The translations under genes were made by a program, and so were the position numbers. This document shows positions 6,485 to 15,747 of a DNA stretch of 64,000 nucleotides, one piece after another; position 1 is the first letter of the stretch; every line of letters starts with the position of its first letter. Below the pieces are notes generated by a model that had not been told where the DNA came from, made no database searches, and worked only from the letters and a program-made list of their open reading frames with translations. Origin of the DNA: 62-47 sp044463945 (GTDB lineage Bacteria > Pseudomonadota > Alphaproteobacteria > Rhizobiales > Xanthobacteraceae); contig JBIQLW010000003.1 of NCBI GenBank assembly GCA_044463945.1, forward strand, positions 1-64,000. The letters are read 5' to 3'.

Positions 6485-8341
6485 ATGACAAACGCACAAG
6501 CCGTAGCGGCGACCCTTCGCGCCATTCGATCAAAACTGAACCTCACGCAGGAGCAGCTGGCTGAACGGCTGGGCGTGTCCTTTGCGACCGTGAACCGCTG
6601 GGAAGGCGGATCGAACCTGCCGCAGAAGGCGGCCCGTGAGGTCATCATGGCCTTGGCGCAGGAGGCAGGAATCGACACCGATGGGGACACAGGTGAATCG
6701 CCCGAACCCGCGGCGGGCGTAACCCGCCGACGCCGGGGATCGACATCGGCGGCGCCCACAACGAAGCCCATGGAGCAAATGCTCTGGGATGCAGCGTGCT
6801 CGATCCGGGGCGAGAAGGACGCCGCCAAGTTCAAGGATTACCTGCTGCCGCTCCTGTTCCTGAAGCGCCTCTCGGACGTGTTCGACGACGAAATCACCCG
6901 CCTGGCCGAGGAATACGGGGACCGCGAGACCGCGCTCGAAATCGCCGAGAGCGACCACTCGCTTCTACGGTTCTACCTGCCGCCTGAGGCGCGGTGGGCG
7001 GTGATCAGCGGTCGTGAAAACTACGAGTGGCCGCTCGACGACAAGGGCGAAAGCACAAAGCCAAAGGACATTGGCGAGCATCTGACCAAAGCGGTGCGCG
7101 CGGTGGTCAAGCAGAACCCCAGCCTCTCGGGCGTCATCGACGTTGTGGACTTCGCCGCCGAGCGCAATGGCGAGCGCGATGTCAATCCGGCGAAGCTCCG
7201 CGCCGTCATCGAGACCTTTTCCGATTCGCGCTACCGGCTCGGCCTCGCCGACGTTCAGCCCGACTTCCTCGGCCGCGCCTATGAATACTTGCTGCGGAAA
7301 TTTGCGGAAGGCTCCGGCCAGAGCGCTGGCGAATTCTTCACGCCGACCGAGGTCGGCTTTCTCATGGCGCACATCATGCGCCCACGTCCCGGCGAGGACT
7401 GCCACGATTACGCCTGCGGCTCCGCCGGTCTCTTGATCAAACTCCAGCTCGTCGCCCGCGAACTCGACCCGACCAGCAAGGTGCCGCTCAAACTCACCGC
7501 GCAGGAGCTGCAAGCCGAAAACTACGCCATCGCGCAGATGAACGGCGTGATCCACGACATGGACATCGAGATCGCGCGCGGCGACACGATGATCAATCCG
7601 AAATTCCGCACGGCCGATGGCAAGGTGCGAACCTATGACATCGTCGTCGCCAATCCGATGTGGAACCAGCCCTTCAACCAGGACATTTTCGCCAATGATC
7701 CATTCGACCGGTTCCGCACCGCCGGCGGCATCACCACCGGCAAGGGCGATTGGGCATGGCTTCAACACACGCTCGCCTGCATGAACGAGCACGGCCGCGC
7801 GGCGGTGGTTCTCGATACCGGCGCGGTGACGCGCGGCTCAGGCTCGAAGAATGAGGATAAAGAGCGGAACATCCGTAAGTGGTTTGTCGATCGCGATCTG
7901 ATCGATGGCGTGATCCTGCTGCCTGACAACCTCTTCTACAACACCACCGCCGCCGGCGTGATCGTCATGCTCAACAAGCGCAAGCCGGCGGCGCGCAAGA
8001 ACAAGATCGTTCTTTTGAACGCCAGCCAGCGGGTCCAGAAGGGCCGGCCGAAGAACTTCATCCCGGATGGCGACATTCGCCCGCTCGCAGCGATGTTCCT
8101 AAAGGGCGAGCCGGTGGATGGCGAGATCGCGGTGATCACGCGCGAGCAAGCTGCGGAAGCGGATTATAACCTTAGCCCGAGCCGGTGGGTGGGGCCGGTA
8201 TCGAGCCAGGCCCAGGGTGAAGTCGGGGAGCTGGCTCGCCGTCTTGAAATCCTCTCGGCCGAGCAAGTTCAACTTGACGCTCATGTGTTTGCGTTGTTGA
8301 GGCCGCTCATTGCGGAGGCGCAAGATGTCGCTGCCGAATGA
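6485..8341 (+). CDS. hsdM: Type I restriction-modification methyltransferase HsdM with N-terminal XRE HTH domain
   Basis: A 618-aa protein. Residues 8-60 (LRAIRSKLNLTQEQLAERLG, VSFATVNRWEGG) are an XRE/cro-type helix-turn-helix, followed by a charged linker. From about 95 come the HsdM N-terminal helical domain and the N6-adenine methyltransferase domain, with the AdoMet-binding motif YACGSAGLL near 307 and the motif IV tetrapeptide as NPMW (DIVVANPMWNQPF, near 389) in place of the usual NPPF. It methylates adenine in both strands of the target as an M2S complex. An in-frame ATG at 6455 overlaps the -35 box, so I chose 6485. It overlaps hsdS by 17 nt. Confidence 0.93.
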   Translation: MTNAQAVAATLRAIRSKLNLTQEQLAERLGVSFATVNRWEGGSNLPQKAAREVIMALAQEAGIDTDGDTGESPEPAAGVTRRRRGSTSAAPTTKPMEQMLWDAACSIRGEKDAAKFKDYLLPLLFLKRLSDVFDDEITRLAEEYGDRETALEIAESDHSLLRFYLPPEARWAVISGRENYEWPLDDKGESTKPKDIGEHLTKAVRAVVKQNPSLSGVIDVVDFAAERNGERDVNPAKLRAVIETFSDSRYRLGLADVQPDFLGRAYEYLLRKFAEGSGQSAGEFFTPTEVGFLMAHIMRPRPGEDCHDYACGSAGLLIKLQLVARELDPTSKVPLKLTAQELQAENYAIAQMNGVIHDMDIEIARGDTMINPKFRTADGKVRTYDIVVANPMWNQPFNQDIFANDPFDRFRTAGGITTGKGDWAWLQHTLACMNEHGRAAVVLDTGAVTRGSGSKNEDKERNIRKWFVDRDLIDGVILLPDNLFYNTTAAGVIVMLNKRKPAARKNKIVLLNASQRVQKGRPKNFIPDGDIRPLAAMFLKGEPVDGEIAVITREQAAEADYNLSPSRWVGPVSSQAQGEVGELARRLEILSAEQVQLDAHVFALLRPLIAEAQDVAAE

Positions 8342-9539
8342 GTGGCAACAGCGTCAGCTCCGCAAGATAACGTTGCGGCCGGCAACGTGGAACCCCCGAA
8401 ACGGCAAACGCGATCGGATTCGCTATGTCGATGTGTCCGGCGTCGATAGGGAAACGCTGCGCATCGTTGCCGAAACACCGTACTCCGCGGCTGACGCGCC
8501 GAGTCGGGCGCGAAAGATAGTGCAGGCCGGCGATACTATTTTCGCAACGGTGAGGCCCACTTTGCGGCGGATAGCGCAAGTCCCTGCATCCCTGGATGGC
8601 GAAATCGTTTCGACGGCTTTCTGCGTCTTGCGTCCGGACCCGGATCAACTCGATGCTGATTTCCTGTTTTTCGCGACTCAGCTTGAGTCCGTGATGTTCG
8701 GCATCTCAGCCTTGGAAACTGGCGCCAGCTATCCGGCTGTGCGTGATTCCGACGTGCTCGATCAGGTTATTCCCGTCCCGCCGCTGACTGAGCAGCAAGA
8801 GATTGCATCCGTCCTCAATGTGACACGTTCTGCGCTGCTGCATGAGTTTGAATGCGAGGCGGACGCGGCGTTGCTCAAGCGCGCTGCGATGCGGACGCTG
8901 TTCACGCGCGGGCTCCGCGGCCAGGCGCAGAAGGAAACCGAAATCGGCCCGGTGCCGGAGAGCTGGGACACACCGACGGTCGCCGAGTCGGTGCGTCCTT
9001 TCCGATTTGACCGCGGCAAGCAGATCACCACGTCGGCGTATGGTGACACTGGACGCTGGCCCATCATCGACCAGGGACAGCAGGAAATTGCCGGATATAC
9101 CGACACTGTGGAAAAGGTGATCACGCCGGATCAACCGATTATCATCTTCGGCGATCACACGCGGGTCTTTAAGTTCGTCGATTTCCCGTTTGCTCTCGGC
9201 GCTGACGGCACGAAGCCCCTTCTCGCCGGCGGGGGATTTGAACCGAAATTCCTGTTCCACGCGCTGACCGCGCTCGACGTCCCGTCACGCGGATACAATC
9301 GCCATTACACCGTTCTGAGCGAGATGCGCTTGCCAAAACCCGCATCCGACGAGCAGCGCGAGATCGTCGCGATCCTCGATGCCATCGATCGCAAGATCGA
9401 TTTGCACAAGCGCAAGCGCGCGGTGCTCGACGAGCTCTTCAAGGCGCTCTTGCACAAGCTGATAACCGGCGGAATCCGCGTCGCCGATCTCGACCTGTCG
9501 GCGCTTGCGCAAGCGAAAGAATTGGAGGCTGCGGAATGA
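8325..9539 (+). CDS. hsdS: Type I restriction-modification specificity subunit HsdS
   Basis: A 404-aa protein with two target-recognition domains, each followed by a conserved helical spacer: VPPLTEQQEIASVLNVTRSA in the middle and LPKPASDEQREIVAILDAID near the end. These repeats let HsdS bridge two HsdM copies and set the distance between the halves of a bipartite site. The ATG at 8325 has a GGAGG ribosome site inside the end of hsdM. The stop overlaps the hsdR start (ATGA). Both recognition domains look full length, so the system should have one defined specificity, which I cannot predict. Confidence 0.92.
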   Translation: MSLPNEWQQRQLRKITLRPATWNPRNGKRDRIRYVDVSGVDRETLRIVAETPYSAADAPSRARKIVQAGDTIFATVRPTLRRIAQVPASLDGEIVSTAFCVLRPDPDQLDADFLFFATQLESVMFGISALETGASYPAVRDSDVLDQVIPVPPLTEQQEIASVLNVTRSALLHEFECEADAALLKRAAMRTLFTRGLRGQAQKETEIGPVPESWDTPTVAESVRPFRFDRGKQITTSAYGDTGRWPIIDQGQQEIAGYTDTVEKVITPDQPIIIFGDHTRVFKFVDFPFALGADGTKPLLAGGGFEPKFLFHALTALDVPSRGYNRHYTVLSEMRLPKPASDEQREIVAILDAIDRKIDLHKRKRAVLDELFKALLHKLITGGIRVADLDLSALAQAKELEAAE

Positions 9540-12469
9540 ACAAGCCTCTCAAAATTAGCGAAGCCGGCACCGTCCAATTCCCGATGGTGAAACACGCGGC
9601 CGAAATCGGTTGGATGCCGATCAACCCGGAAGTCGCCAAGCAAAAACGCGGCGGCGAAGCCGGCATGCTGCTGCGCGACGAGCTGGAAGCAAAGCTCGCC
9701 GAATTCAATCCGTGGCTCACTCAGGATGCCATCCGATCCATCATCGAGACCCTCGAAGCCATTCCGCCGACCATTGAAGGCAATCGGGACATGTTGTCCT
9801 GGCTGCGCGGCGAGCGGCAATGGTACGACGAGAACGAGAAGCGCCATCGCCGCGTGACGCTGATCGATTTCGAGCACACCGACGCCAACGCCTTTCATGT
9901 TTCCTGGGAGTGGGCACTGAAGCCCCCCGCCCGTAAGGGCAATCGAGCGGACGTGATGTTTTGCGTCAACGGCATTCCGGTCTGCATCGTCGAACACAAG
10001 AATCCCAAAGATGGCGACGCCATCGAGCGCGCCATTAAGCAGCTGCGCCGTTACGAAATCGAGACGCCGGAATTGATCGGCGCGCCGCAACTCTTCAACG
10101 TCACGCACCTTCTCGATTACTGGTATGGCGTCACATGGAACGCGACCCGGCGCTTCCTCGCGCGGTGGAAGCAGACGCCGGATGAAGCCTATCGCTTCGC
10201 CGTGCAGGCATTCTTCGAACGCACGGACTTCCTGCGCACGCTTCAGCACTGGATCCTGTTCTACGTCGAGGACAGCGAGACGAAAAAGTCGGTGCTGCGT
10301 CAGCACCAGCGGCGCGCGATCGACGCGGTGGTCGAGCGCTGTGCCGATCCGTCCAAGGATCGCGGCCTTGTCTGGCACACGCAGGGGTCGGGCAAGACCT
10401 TCACGCTGCTCACGGCCGCCCGGCTTATCCTCGAACAGAAGGATCGGTTCAACAACGCGACCGTAATCCTTGTCGTGGACCGCACCGAACTCGAAGGCCA
10501 GATGAAGGGCTGGGTCGAGAAGCTGCTTGGCGAAATGCAGAAGCAGGACATCGCCACCTGGCGCGCCAACAGCAAGGCCGAGCTTCAAGACCTGCTGAAA
10601 AGCGACAAGCGCGGGCTGATCCTGTCAATGATCCACAAATTCGAGGGGGTGGATAAGGACAGCAACACGCGAGACAACATCTACGTTTTCATCGACGAGG
10701 CGCATCGCTCGGTCGCCCACGACCTCGGCACGTACCTGATGGCGTCGGTGCCGAACGCTACCATCATCGGCTTCACGGGCACGCCGATCGCCAAGACGGA
10801 ACAAGGCGAAGGCACGTTCAAGATTTTTGGCAAGGACGACGAGCGCGGCTATCTCGACAAGTATTCGATTGCCGAGTCCATCGAGGACGAAACGACGCTG
10901 CCCATCAAGCACGTCATGGCCCCGAGCGAGATGACCGTGCCGGCCGAGCGGCTCGACAAGGAGTTTTTCGAGCTCGCAGAAGCCGAGGGCGTCACCGACA
11001 TCGATGAACTCAACAAGGCACTGGACCGGGCCGTAGGGCTGCGAACCTTCCTCACAGCGGATGACCGTATCGAGAAGGTGGCCGCCTTTGTTGCTGAGCA
11101 CTTCAAGGAGAACGTCCTGCCGCTCGGCTATAAGGCATTTCTGGTCGGCGTGAACCGCGAGGCGTGCGCCAAATACAAGAAGGCGTTGGACAAGTTGCTG
11201 CCGCCCGATTGGAGCGTACCGATCTATACCGAGAACGCGGCGGATATCGTCGATCGGCCGCTGGTCCATGAACTCCAGGTGAGCGACGAGCGCGAGGCCG
11301 ATGTCCGGCTGCTGTTCAAGAAGCCGGACCAGAACCCGAAAATTCTGATCGTCACCGACAAGCTGCTGACCGGCTACGACGCGCCGCTGCTCTATTGCAT
11401 GTATCTCGACAAGCCGATGCGGGACCACGTGCTGCTTCAGGCCATCGCTCGGGTAAATCGCCCCTATGTCGATGCCGAAGGCATCCGGAAGCGTGTGGGG
11501 CTGGTCGTCGATTTTGTCGGCGTTCTGCGCGAGTTGAGAAAGGCGCTGCAATTCGACTCCTCCGACGTGAGCGGCGTGATCGAAGACCTCGATGTGTTGC
11601 TCGCCGACTTCCAGGAGAAGATGGCGGCGGCAGTGAGGGATTATCTTGACGCCGGCGAAGGTGGAGATCCCGACGAACGTCTTGAGCGGGTCGTCTATGG
11701 CCGCTTTCTGGAGCCCGAGGCCCGCAAGGCGTTCTTCGAGGCCTACAAAGATATTGAGGCACTGTGGGAGATTCTGTCGCCCTCGCCGGAACTCCGCGAT
11801 CACATCGAATCGTACAAGCGGCTGGCGCAACTCTATGCCGCCGTCCGGAATGCGTATGCCGAAAAGGTCGGTTTCGTCGCTGACCTCGCCTACAAGACGA
11901 AGCGCCTGGTTGAGCAAAGCGCGACACAAGAGGGACTTGGCCGGCTCACGAAAGCGGTCACCTTCGACGTGAAGACGCTCGAAGCCCTGAGGAGCGAAAA
12001 AGGCTCCGATGAGGGCAAGGTGTTCAACCTCGTTCGCGGCCTCCAGAAGGAAATCGATGACGATCCAAATGCCGCCTCCGTCCTTCAGCCACTGAAAGAT
12101 CGCGCCGAGCGCATCCTGAAGGACCTCGAAGAGCGAAAGACAACAGGCCTGGCGGCGATGGACCTTCTGGCCGCGCTTGCCGCGGAGAAGGATGCCGCAG
12201 CCAAAGCAGCAAAGGAAACCGGCCTCTCGCCGAAGGCGTTCGGCGTGTTTTGGGCGCTGAGGGGGAATTCTGCGCTCAAGTCAGCCGGAATCGCCCCTCT
12301 CGATCTAGCCAAGGAGACCGAGAAGCTGATGGCCCGGTTTCCCAACGCGCGGGTGAACGCCGACGAACAGCGTCAACTCCGTGCGGCGCTTTATCGGCCA
12401 CTCTTGGCGGTCGGCCGCGAGGAGCGGACGAAGATCGTCGATTTGATCGTCGAGATCGTAACGCAATGA
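9536..12469 (+). CDS. hsdR: Type I restriction enzyme HsdR (nuclease and translocase)
   Basis: A 977-aa protein of normal family length. The N-terminus carries the PD-(D/E)xK-type nuclease region (RADVMFCVNGIPVCIVEHKNP, about 137-157). The SF2 translocase follows, with Walker A HTQGSGKT near 283-290, IDEAHRS near 385-390 and GFTGTPIAKTE. The second RecA lobe has TDKLLTGYDAPLL and QAIARVNRPY. The C-terminal helical domain that docks on the M2S core is complete. No frameshift is seen, so the enzyme should cut unmodified DNA after translocation. It is translationally coupled to hsdS and to the next gene (ATGA overlaps at both ends). Confidence 0.95.
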   Translation: MNKPLKISEAGTVQFPMVKHAAEIGWMPINPEVAKQKRGGEAGMLLRDELEAKLAEFNPWLTQDAIRSIIETLEAIPPTIEGNRDMLSWLRGERQWYDENEKRHRRVTLIDFEHTDANAFHVSWEWALKPPARKGNRADVMFCVNGIPVCIVEHKNPKDGDAIERAIKQLRRYEIETPELIGAPQLFNVTHLLDYWYGVTWNATRRFLARWKQTPDEAYRFAVQAFFERTDFLRTLQHWILFYVEDSETKKSVLRQHQRRAIDAVVERCADPSKDRGLVWHTQGSGKTFTLLTAARLILEQKDRFNNATVILVVDRTELEGQMKGWVEKLLGEMQKQDIATWRANSKAELQDLLKSDKRGLILSMIHKFEGVDKDSNTRDNIYVFIDEAHRSVAHDLGTYLMASVPNATIIGFTGTPIAKTEQGEGTFKIFGKDDERGYLDKYSIAESIEDETTLPIKHVMAPSEMTVPAERLDKEFFELAEAEGVTDIDELNKALDRAVGLRTFLTADDRIEKVAAFVAEHFKENVLPLGYKAFLVGVNREACAKYKKALDKLLPPDWSVPIYTENAADIVDRPLVHELQVSDEREADVRLLFKKPDQNPKILIVTDKLLTGYDAPLLYCMYLDKPMRDHVLLQAIARVNRPYVDAEGIRKRVGLVVDFVGVLRELRKALQFDSSDVSGVIEDLDVLLADFQEKMAAAVRDYLDAGEGGDPDERLERVVYGRFLEPEARKAFFEAYKDIEALWEILSPSPELRDHIESYKRLAQLYAAVRNAYAEKVGFVADLAYKTKRLVEQSATQEGLGRLTKAVTFDVKTLEALRSEKGSDEGKVFNLVRGLQKEIDDDPNAASVLQPLKDRAERILKDLEERKTTGLAAMDLLAALAAEKDAAAKAAKETGLSPKAFGVFWALRGNSALKSAGIAPLDLAKETEKLMARFPNARVNADEQRQLRAALYRPLLAVGREERTKIVDLIVEIVTQ

Positions 12470-12822
12470 AATGGTCGACCAACGGATCGCTATCGCCGGC
12501 CGCCAGGCTCAGGCGCCGCGTCGATGCCTGGGCGGTGAAGCTGCGCGTCATGCCTCGGGCCGTCCGGGTGCAGCGCATGACGCGGAAATGGGGCTCCTGC
12601 TCGATGGCCGGCACAATCACACTGGCGATCGACCTCGACGATGAAAGCGAGGGATTTCAGGACTTCGTCATTGTTCACGAGCTCCTGCACCTGAAAGTGC
12701 CGAACCACAGCCGCCTGTTCAAAGCGCTCATGACGGCGCACGTGCCCCAATGGCGCGCCCTCAATGCGGCTCGCAGGGGCGCTCGCGATGTTTCGCCCGC
12801 GGCCAGAGCAGCGGTGCGATGA
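12466..12822 (+). CDS. YgjP-like (DUF45 / M48-type) zinc metallopeptidase of the hsd operon
   Basis: A 118-aa protein starting MKWSTNGSLSPAARLRRRVDAW. It has the YgjP/WLM-like signature: RVQRMTRKWGSCSMAGTITL, then FVIVHELLHLKVPNHSRLF with the zinc motif HELLH and a second His in PNH. Its ATG overlaps the hsdR stop (ATGA), making it the fourth gene of the restriction operon. This family often follows hsdR in type I loci. A role in controlling or degrading HsdR is plausible, but I know no direct proof. Confidence 0.85.
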   Translation: MKWSTNGSLSPAARLRRRVDAWAVKLRVMPRAVRVQRMTRKWGSCSMAGTITLAIDLDDESEGFQDFVIVHELLHLKVPNHSRLFKALMTAHVPQWRALNAARRGARDVSPAARAAVR

Positions 12823-12856
12823 TGCATATGCGGAGGTATTGGCGAGTTGACAAACG

Positions 12857-12890
12857 AACGCCCCGGACCTGCGTCCGGGGCGTTTGTTCA
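12857..12890. terminator. Bidirectional terminator between hsd operon and tRNA-fMet
   Basis: A perfect 12-bp stem AACGCCCCGGAC / GTCCGGGGCGTT (12857-12868 and 12873-12884) with a 4-nt loop has T-rich flanks on both strands. It can end the rightward hsd operon and the leftward tRNA-fMet transcript. Confidence 0.8.
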
Positions 12891-12915
12891 ACCCCTTGTT
12901 TCCACGAGGGGAATT

Positions 12916-12995
<80 letters not shown>

Positions 12996-13032
12996 TCAAA
13001 GGCTTATCGCCTAAGCCGCTGACTTACCTCAC

Positions 13033-13061
13033 CATATGGCATGTTCGTTGTCGGCTTTCAA
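13033..13061 (-). promoter_or_regulatory. Predicted sigma-70 promoter for tRNA-fMet copy 1
   Basis: On the minus strand, TTGAAA (13061-13056), a 17-nt spacer and CATATG (13038-13033) lie about 40 nt upstream of the tRNA 5' end. Spacing is ideal and the hexamers are reasonable. This supports copy 1 being expressed although its upstream DNA belongs to the inserted element. Confidence 0.45.
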
Positions 13062-13114
13062 CCGCACCCGGTCGCATTGGGTGGGTTAAAAGCGAGGTGA
13101 AACGGTGAACGCTG

Positions 13115-13132
13115 GTTGAGGTGGCGTTGAGG
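13115..13132. repeat. 18-bp direct repeat, left copy
   Basis: GTTGAGGTGGCGTTGAGG is found here and, exactly, at 34124-34141. Each copy contains GTTGAGG twice (11-bp period). The pair lies just inside the two tRNA-fMet copies, 122 nt and 66 nt from them. Possible roles are recombinase arm sites or an alternative attachment core. Confidence 0.6.
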
Positions 13133-13164
13133 TGGCTCCCGCCTTGGCGTCCTCGATCCAGTGC

Positions 13165-13629
13165 CTAACCGCCGCTTGGAGCGTCTCGATCATCGAGCAG
13201 GACACGCGAGAGAAGCGCCGTCATGGCGCTGGCGGTCCGCCAAGCCTGGAAAAGTTCTTCGTGGAGTGCTTCCAGATCGGCGATCATCGCGTCCCGACCC
13301 GCGTCAGTCTGGATCTTGAAGTTGTGCCGCTCGTAGAAGCCGTGGTTGAGGCGATTTCGCGCCCGTAGCGCGGCGGCGAACTTTTCCTCCAAGCCGCTCG
13401 AGAGGCGAATGCGGCTGTTGAGCATGTTCAAGAGACGTCCGAGCGTGCTGCGATCAATCTCGTCGAGTACGGCACGCGCCTTGTCACCATCCGGCGAGAC
13501 GTGCCAGCCCTGCTCCAATCCCCGCGCGCACAGCAGCAATGTCCCGAGCTCCGTCTCGAATAGTTGCCCGGCCTCGGCCGCGATCCCGAACTTGGCGTAT
13601 ACGTCCTCCCTCGTCGCCAATGTTCTCAC
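13165..13629 (-). CDS. HEPN-like protein coupled to UvrD helicase
   Basis: A 154-aa, probably all-helical protein. Residues 91-96 read RNRLNH, inside ALRARNRLNHGFYERHN, which fits the R-X4-6-H signature of HEPN ribonucleases and toxins. The rest (FETELGTLLLCARGLEQGWH, MIADLEALHEELFQAWRTA) is consistent with a helix bundle. The GTG start overlaps the TGA of the UvrD-like gene (GTGA, 13626-13629), so the two are translationally coupled, helicase first. HEPN assignment is by motif only. If right, it would be an RNase effector kept in check or triggered by the helicase. Nothing else in the window resembles it. Confidence 0.5.
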   Translation of the reverse strand: MRTLATREDVYAKFGIAAEAGQLFETELGTLLLCARGLEQGWHVSPDGDKARAVLDEIDRSTLGRLLNMLNSRIRLSSGLEEKFAAALRARNRLNHGFYERHNFKIQTDAGRDAMIADLEALHEELFQAWRTASAMTALLSRVLLDDRDAPSGG

Positions 13630-15554
13630 GCACCTCCCGCGACGCGTTCCGGCGCGGCTGGCCCAAGCTCGCTTAGGAAGCGGCTCGGGAGCAGGTTCGC
13701 CATGGGGCCAGTCTTGGTTTTGAACGCCACGTTCGCGCCGTAGGCATCCTTGACCGTCATCTGCTGCGCGTAGCTGATGAACAGGCTACCCGGTCGACCG
13801 TTGGCCAGGTCCGATTTCACGCGCGTGATCCCGACATAGAAAAGTCGGCGTGCTTCCTCGAGGGCGGCGTCCTTCCTTTCCTTTGACCATTCCGGCTCCG
13901 GCGCGGCCGGCAGAATGCCTTCAACGCAGCCCGCGACGAAAACGAAGGGCGAGCTCAACCCCTTGCTCTTGTGGAGGCTCATCAGCCGGACTTCCTCGAC
14001 GGTAGGAGGAATATCGGGCTGTGTGATTTCCTCCATCATACCCCCGAGCAGATCCTCCGGCGTTCCAACTGTTTCCAGTTGCGCCACCGCCAGATCCCGC
14101 AATTCCGAGAGGTGTTCGTCGCCGGCCGGAAAGAGTGCATCGACAAATGCTGGCAGGTCCGCTTTCAGCCCGTCCAAGGCGTCCAGTTCGTTCCGGATCG
14201 CCTTGAATCGCTCCACGAGCGGCTTTGTGTAGGGGAGCGTCAGTGCTTCATCGGCGAGCTTCTGCATCGCGGTCCATGGGCTGTCGCCGCTTGCCTCGCA
14301 ATGCGCCCGCACCCGGGCGTAGGCATTCCGGCGGAAATCATCGTCGCCGGCACCCAGCAGATAGCGAAGCGCTACCCGATCCTCGTTGTCGAGCAGGAGC
14401 TTGAAAATCGCGAAGCGCTCTTGCGCCGCCTCCGAGTCGAGCTGACTTTCTTCGTAGTAGGACTTGGCGGGGACGTCCGCCTGTTTCAGCGCCTCGAGTA
14501 TCGGCTTGCCCGCGACCGCACGCTGGACGAGGATGATGATCTCGCTCGGGTGCACGCCCTTCCCGAGCAGCTCCACCACCTTTTTCGTGATCCATTTCGC
14601 CTCGCTGGAAAGGTATGGCACCTGCACGATGGCTACTTCTCCCGGGCCCTTATCCTTCAACGAGTTCAGAGAGCGCGGGATCCGGTTCTTGTTCACGGCG
14701 ATCAGGGCGTTTGCCATGTCGACCACCGTTGTCGGGCACCGGTGGCAATCGGCCATCTCGAGGTCCGCGCAGCCGGGATGAAGATCCTTCCACTGTCGGA
14801 TTCCATCTGGGTGAGCGTTCTTGAAACTGTAGATTGATTGGTCGTCGTCACCGACGATGCAAATCTCCGCCGCCTCGCCAAGATAGGCGAGCGCCGTCTG
14901 CTCGGCCTTGTTGAGGTCCTGAAATTCGTCGATCAGCAGATGCCTGAATTCCTTCCGCTCGGCGGCGGCCGGATTGTCCTTAAGGTAGCGGACCAGGTAC
15001 GGAATGAGTTCTCCGATCAACATGCCCTGATGGAAGTCGAGCCAGTCCAGGAGGTCGGCCTGGAATTGCTTTTCCTCATCCGTTTTCGCGAAGCCCGGCT
15101 CATCACCCTGGCTCTGTGCCCAGGCGGCCGTATAGTCCTTTATCATCCGCTTGATCACGCGCTTCCCGCCATTCCCCTTGGCCAGGTCGCAAATCATCGC
15201 CTTCGTCTCGAAGGTATTCAGCGGGCGCGGCACGCGGCCAACCGCCTCGAGCACATGCTTGCGGCGAAGAATGCGCATTGCGAGGCTGTGCAGCGTCTGC
15301 CCTTGAAGTTCCTCGCAGCCGGGCGTGTCCAGCTTCCGCAACTCTCGATGCAGATCCTCGGCCGCGACGCGCGTGAAGGTAACCGCCAAAATCTCGTTGG
15401 GAGAAATGCCTGACTCGAGCAGTCGAGCGACACGCCGCTTCATGGCGAATGATTTTCCTGTCCCCGGCCCCGCTATCACCCTTACGCGCGGTTCCGGTGC
15501 CGCCGCTATGCCATAGGCAACGCTGCCGTGATCAAGTCCCGTATCCCAAGCCAT
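13626..15554 (-). CDS. UvrD/Rep-family (SF1A) ATP-dependent helicase
   Basis: A 642-aa protein with all SF1A motifs: Walker A AGPGTGKSFAMKRR near 26-40, motif Ia LAVTFTRVAAEDL, Walker B LLIDEFQDLN, motif III GDDDQSIYSFKNA, motif V VRLMSLHKSKGL and motif VI EEARRLFYVGITRVKSDL. It should unwind DNA 3' to 5'. It is shorter than cellular UvrD and resembles the UvrD-like proteins of mobile elements and defence islands (as in the Gabija GajB class) more than the housekeeping repair enzyme. The ATG at 15552-15554 has a GGGGAGA ribosome site. The next gene, overlapping its stop, encodes the HEPN-like protein. Confidence 0.9.
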   Translation of the reverse strand: MAWDTGLDHGSVAYGIAAAPEPRVRVIAGPGTGKSFAMKRRVARLLESGISPNEILAVTFTRVAAEDLHRELRKLDTPGCEELQGQTLHSLAMRILRRKHVLEAVGRVPRPLNTFETKAMICDLAKGNGGKRVIKRMIKDYTAAWAQSQGDEPGFAKTDEEKQFQADLLDWLDFHQGMLIGELIPYLVRYLKDNPAAAERKEFRHLLIDEFQDLNKAEQTALAYLGEAAEICIVGDDDQSIYSFKNAHPDGIRQWKDLHPGCADLEMADCHRCPTTVVDMANALIAVNKNRIPRSLNSLKDKGPGEVAIVQVPYLSSEAKWITKKVVELLGKGVHPSEIIILVQRAVAGKPILEALKQADVPAKSYYEESQLDSEAAQERFAIFKLLLDNEDRVALRYLLGAGDDDFRRNAYARVRAHCEASGDSPWTAMQKLADEALTLPYTKPLVERFKAIRNELDALDGLKADLPAFVDALFPAGDEHLSELRDLAVAQLETVGTPEDLLGGMMEEITQPDIPPTVEEVRLMSLHKSKGLSSPFVFVAGCVEGILPAAPEPEWSKERKDAALEEARRLFYVGITRVKSDLANGRPGSLFISYAQQMTVKDAYGANVAFKTKTGPMANLLPSRFLSELGPAAPERVAGGA

Positions 15555-15747
15555 TTTACTTGTCTCCCCGCTCCCTTCTTCCGCGTTAGCACACATGGGA
15601 GCTTGTCGAAATCTTCTCCGCACTTCGCGAACACGATTCCTTTCTGGCGCGATTGCCTCCGCGCTCGCGCCACCCGCCGCCATGGTGCCGGTGCGGCAGG
15701 ATGGCACGGTCCGCCCTGGATGATTTCCAGTCGGAAGGGAAAGGGCC

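Noticed and set aside
9305..11929. Long minus-strand frames (427 and 434 codons) across hsdS/hsdR
   Set aside because: They lie opposite intact type I restriction genes and show no domain or ribosome site.
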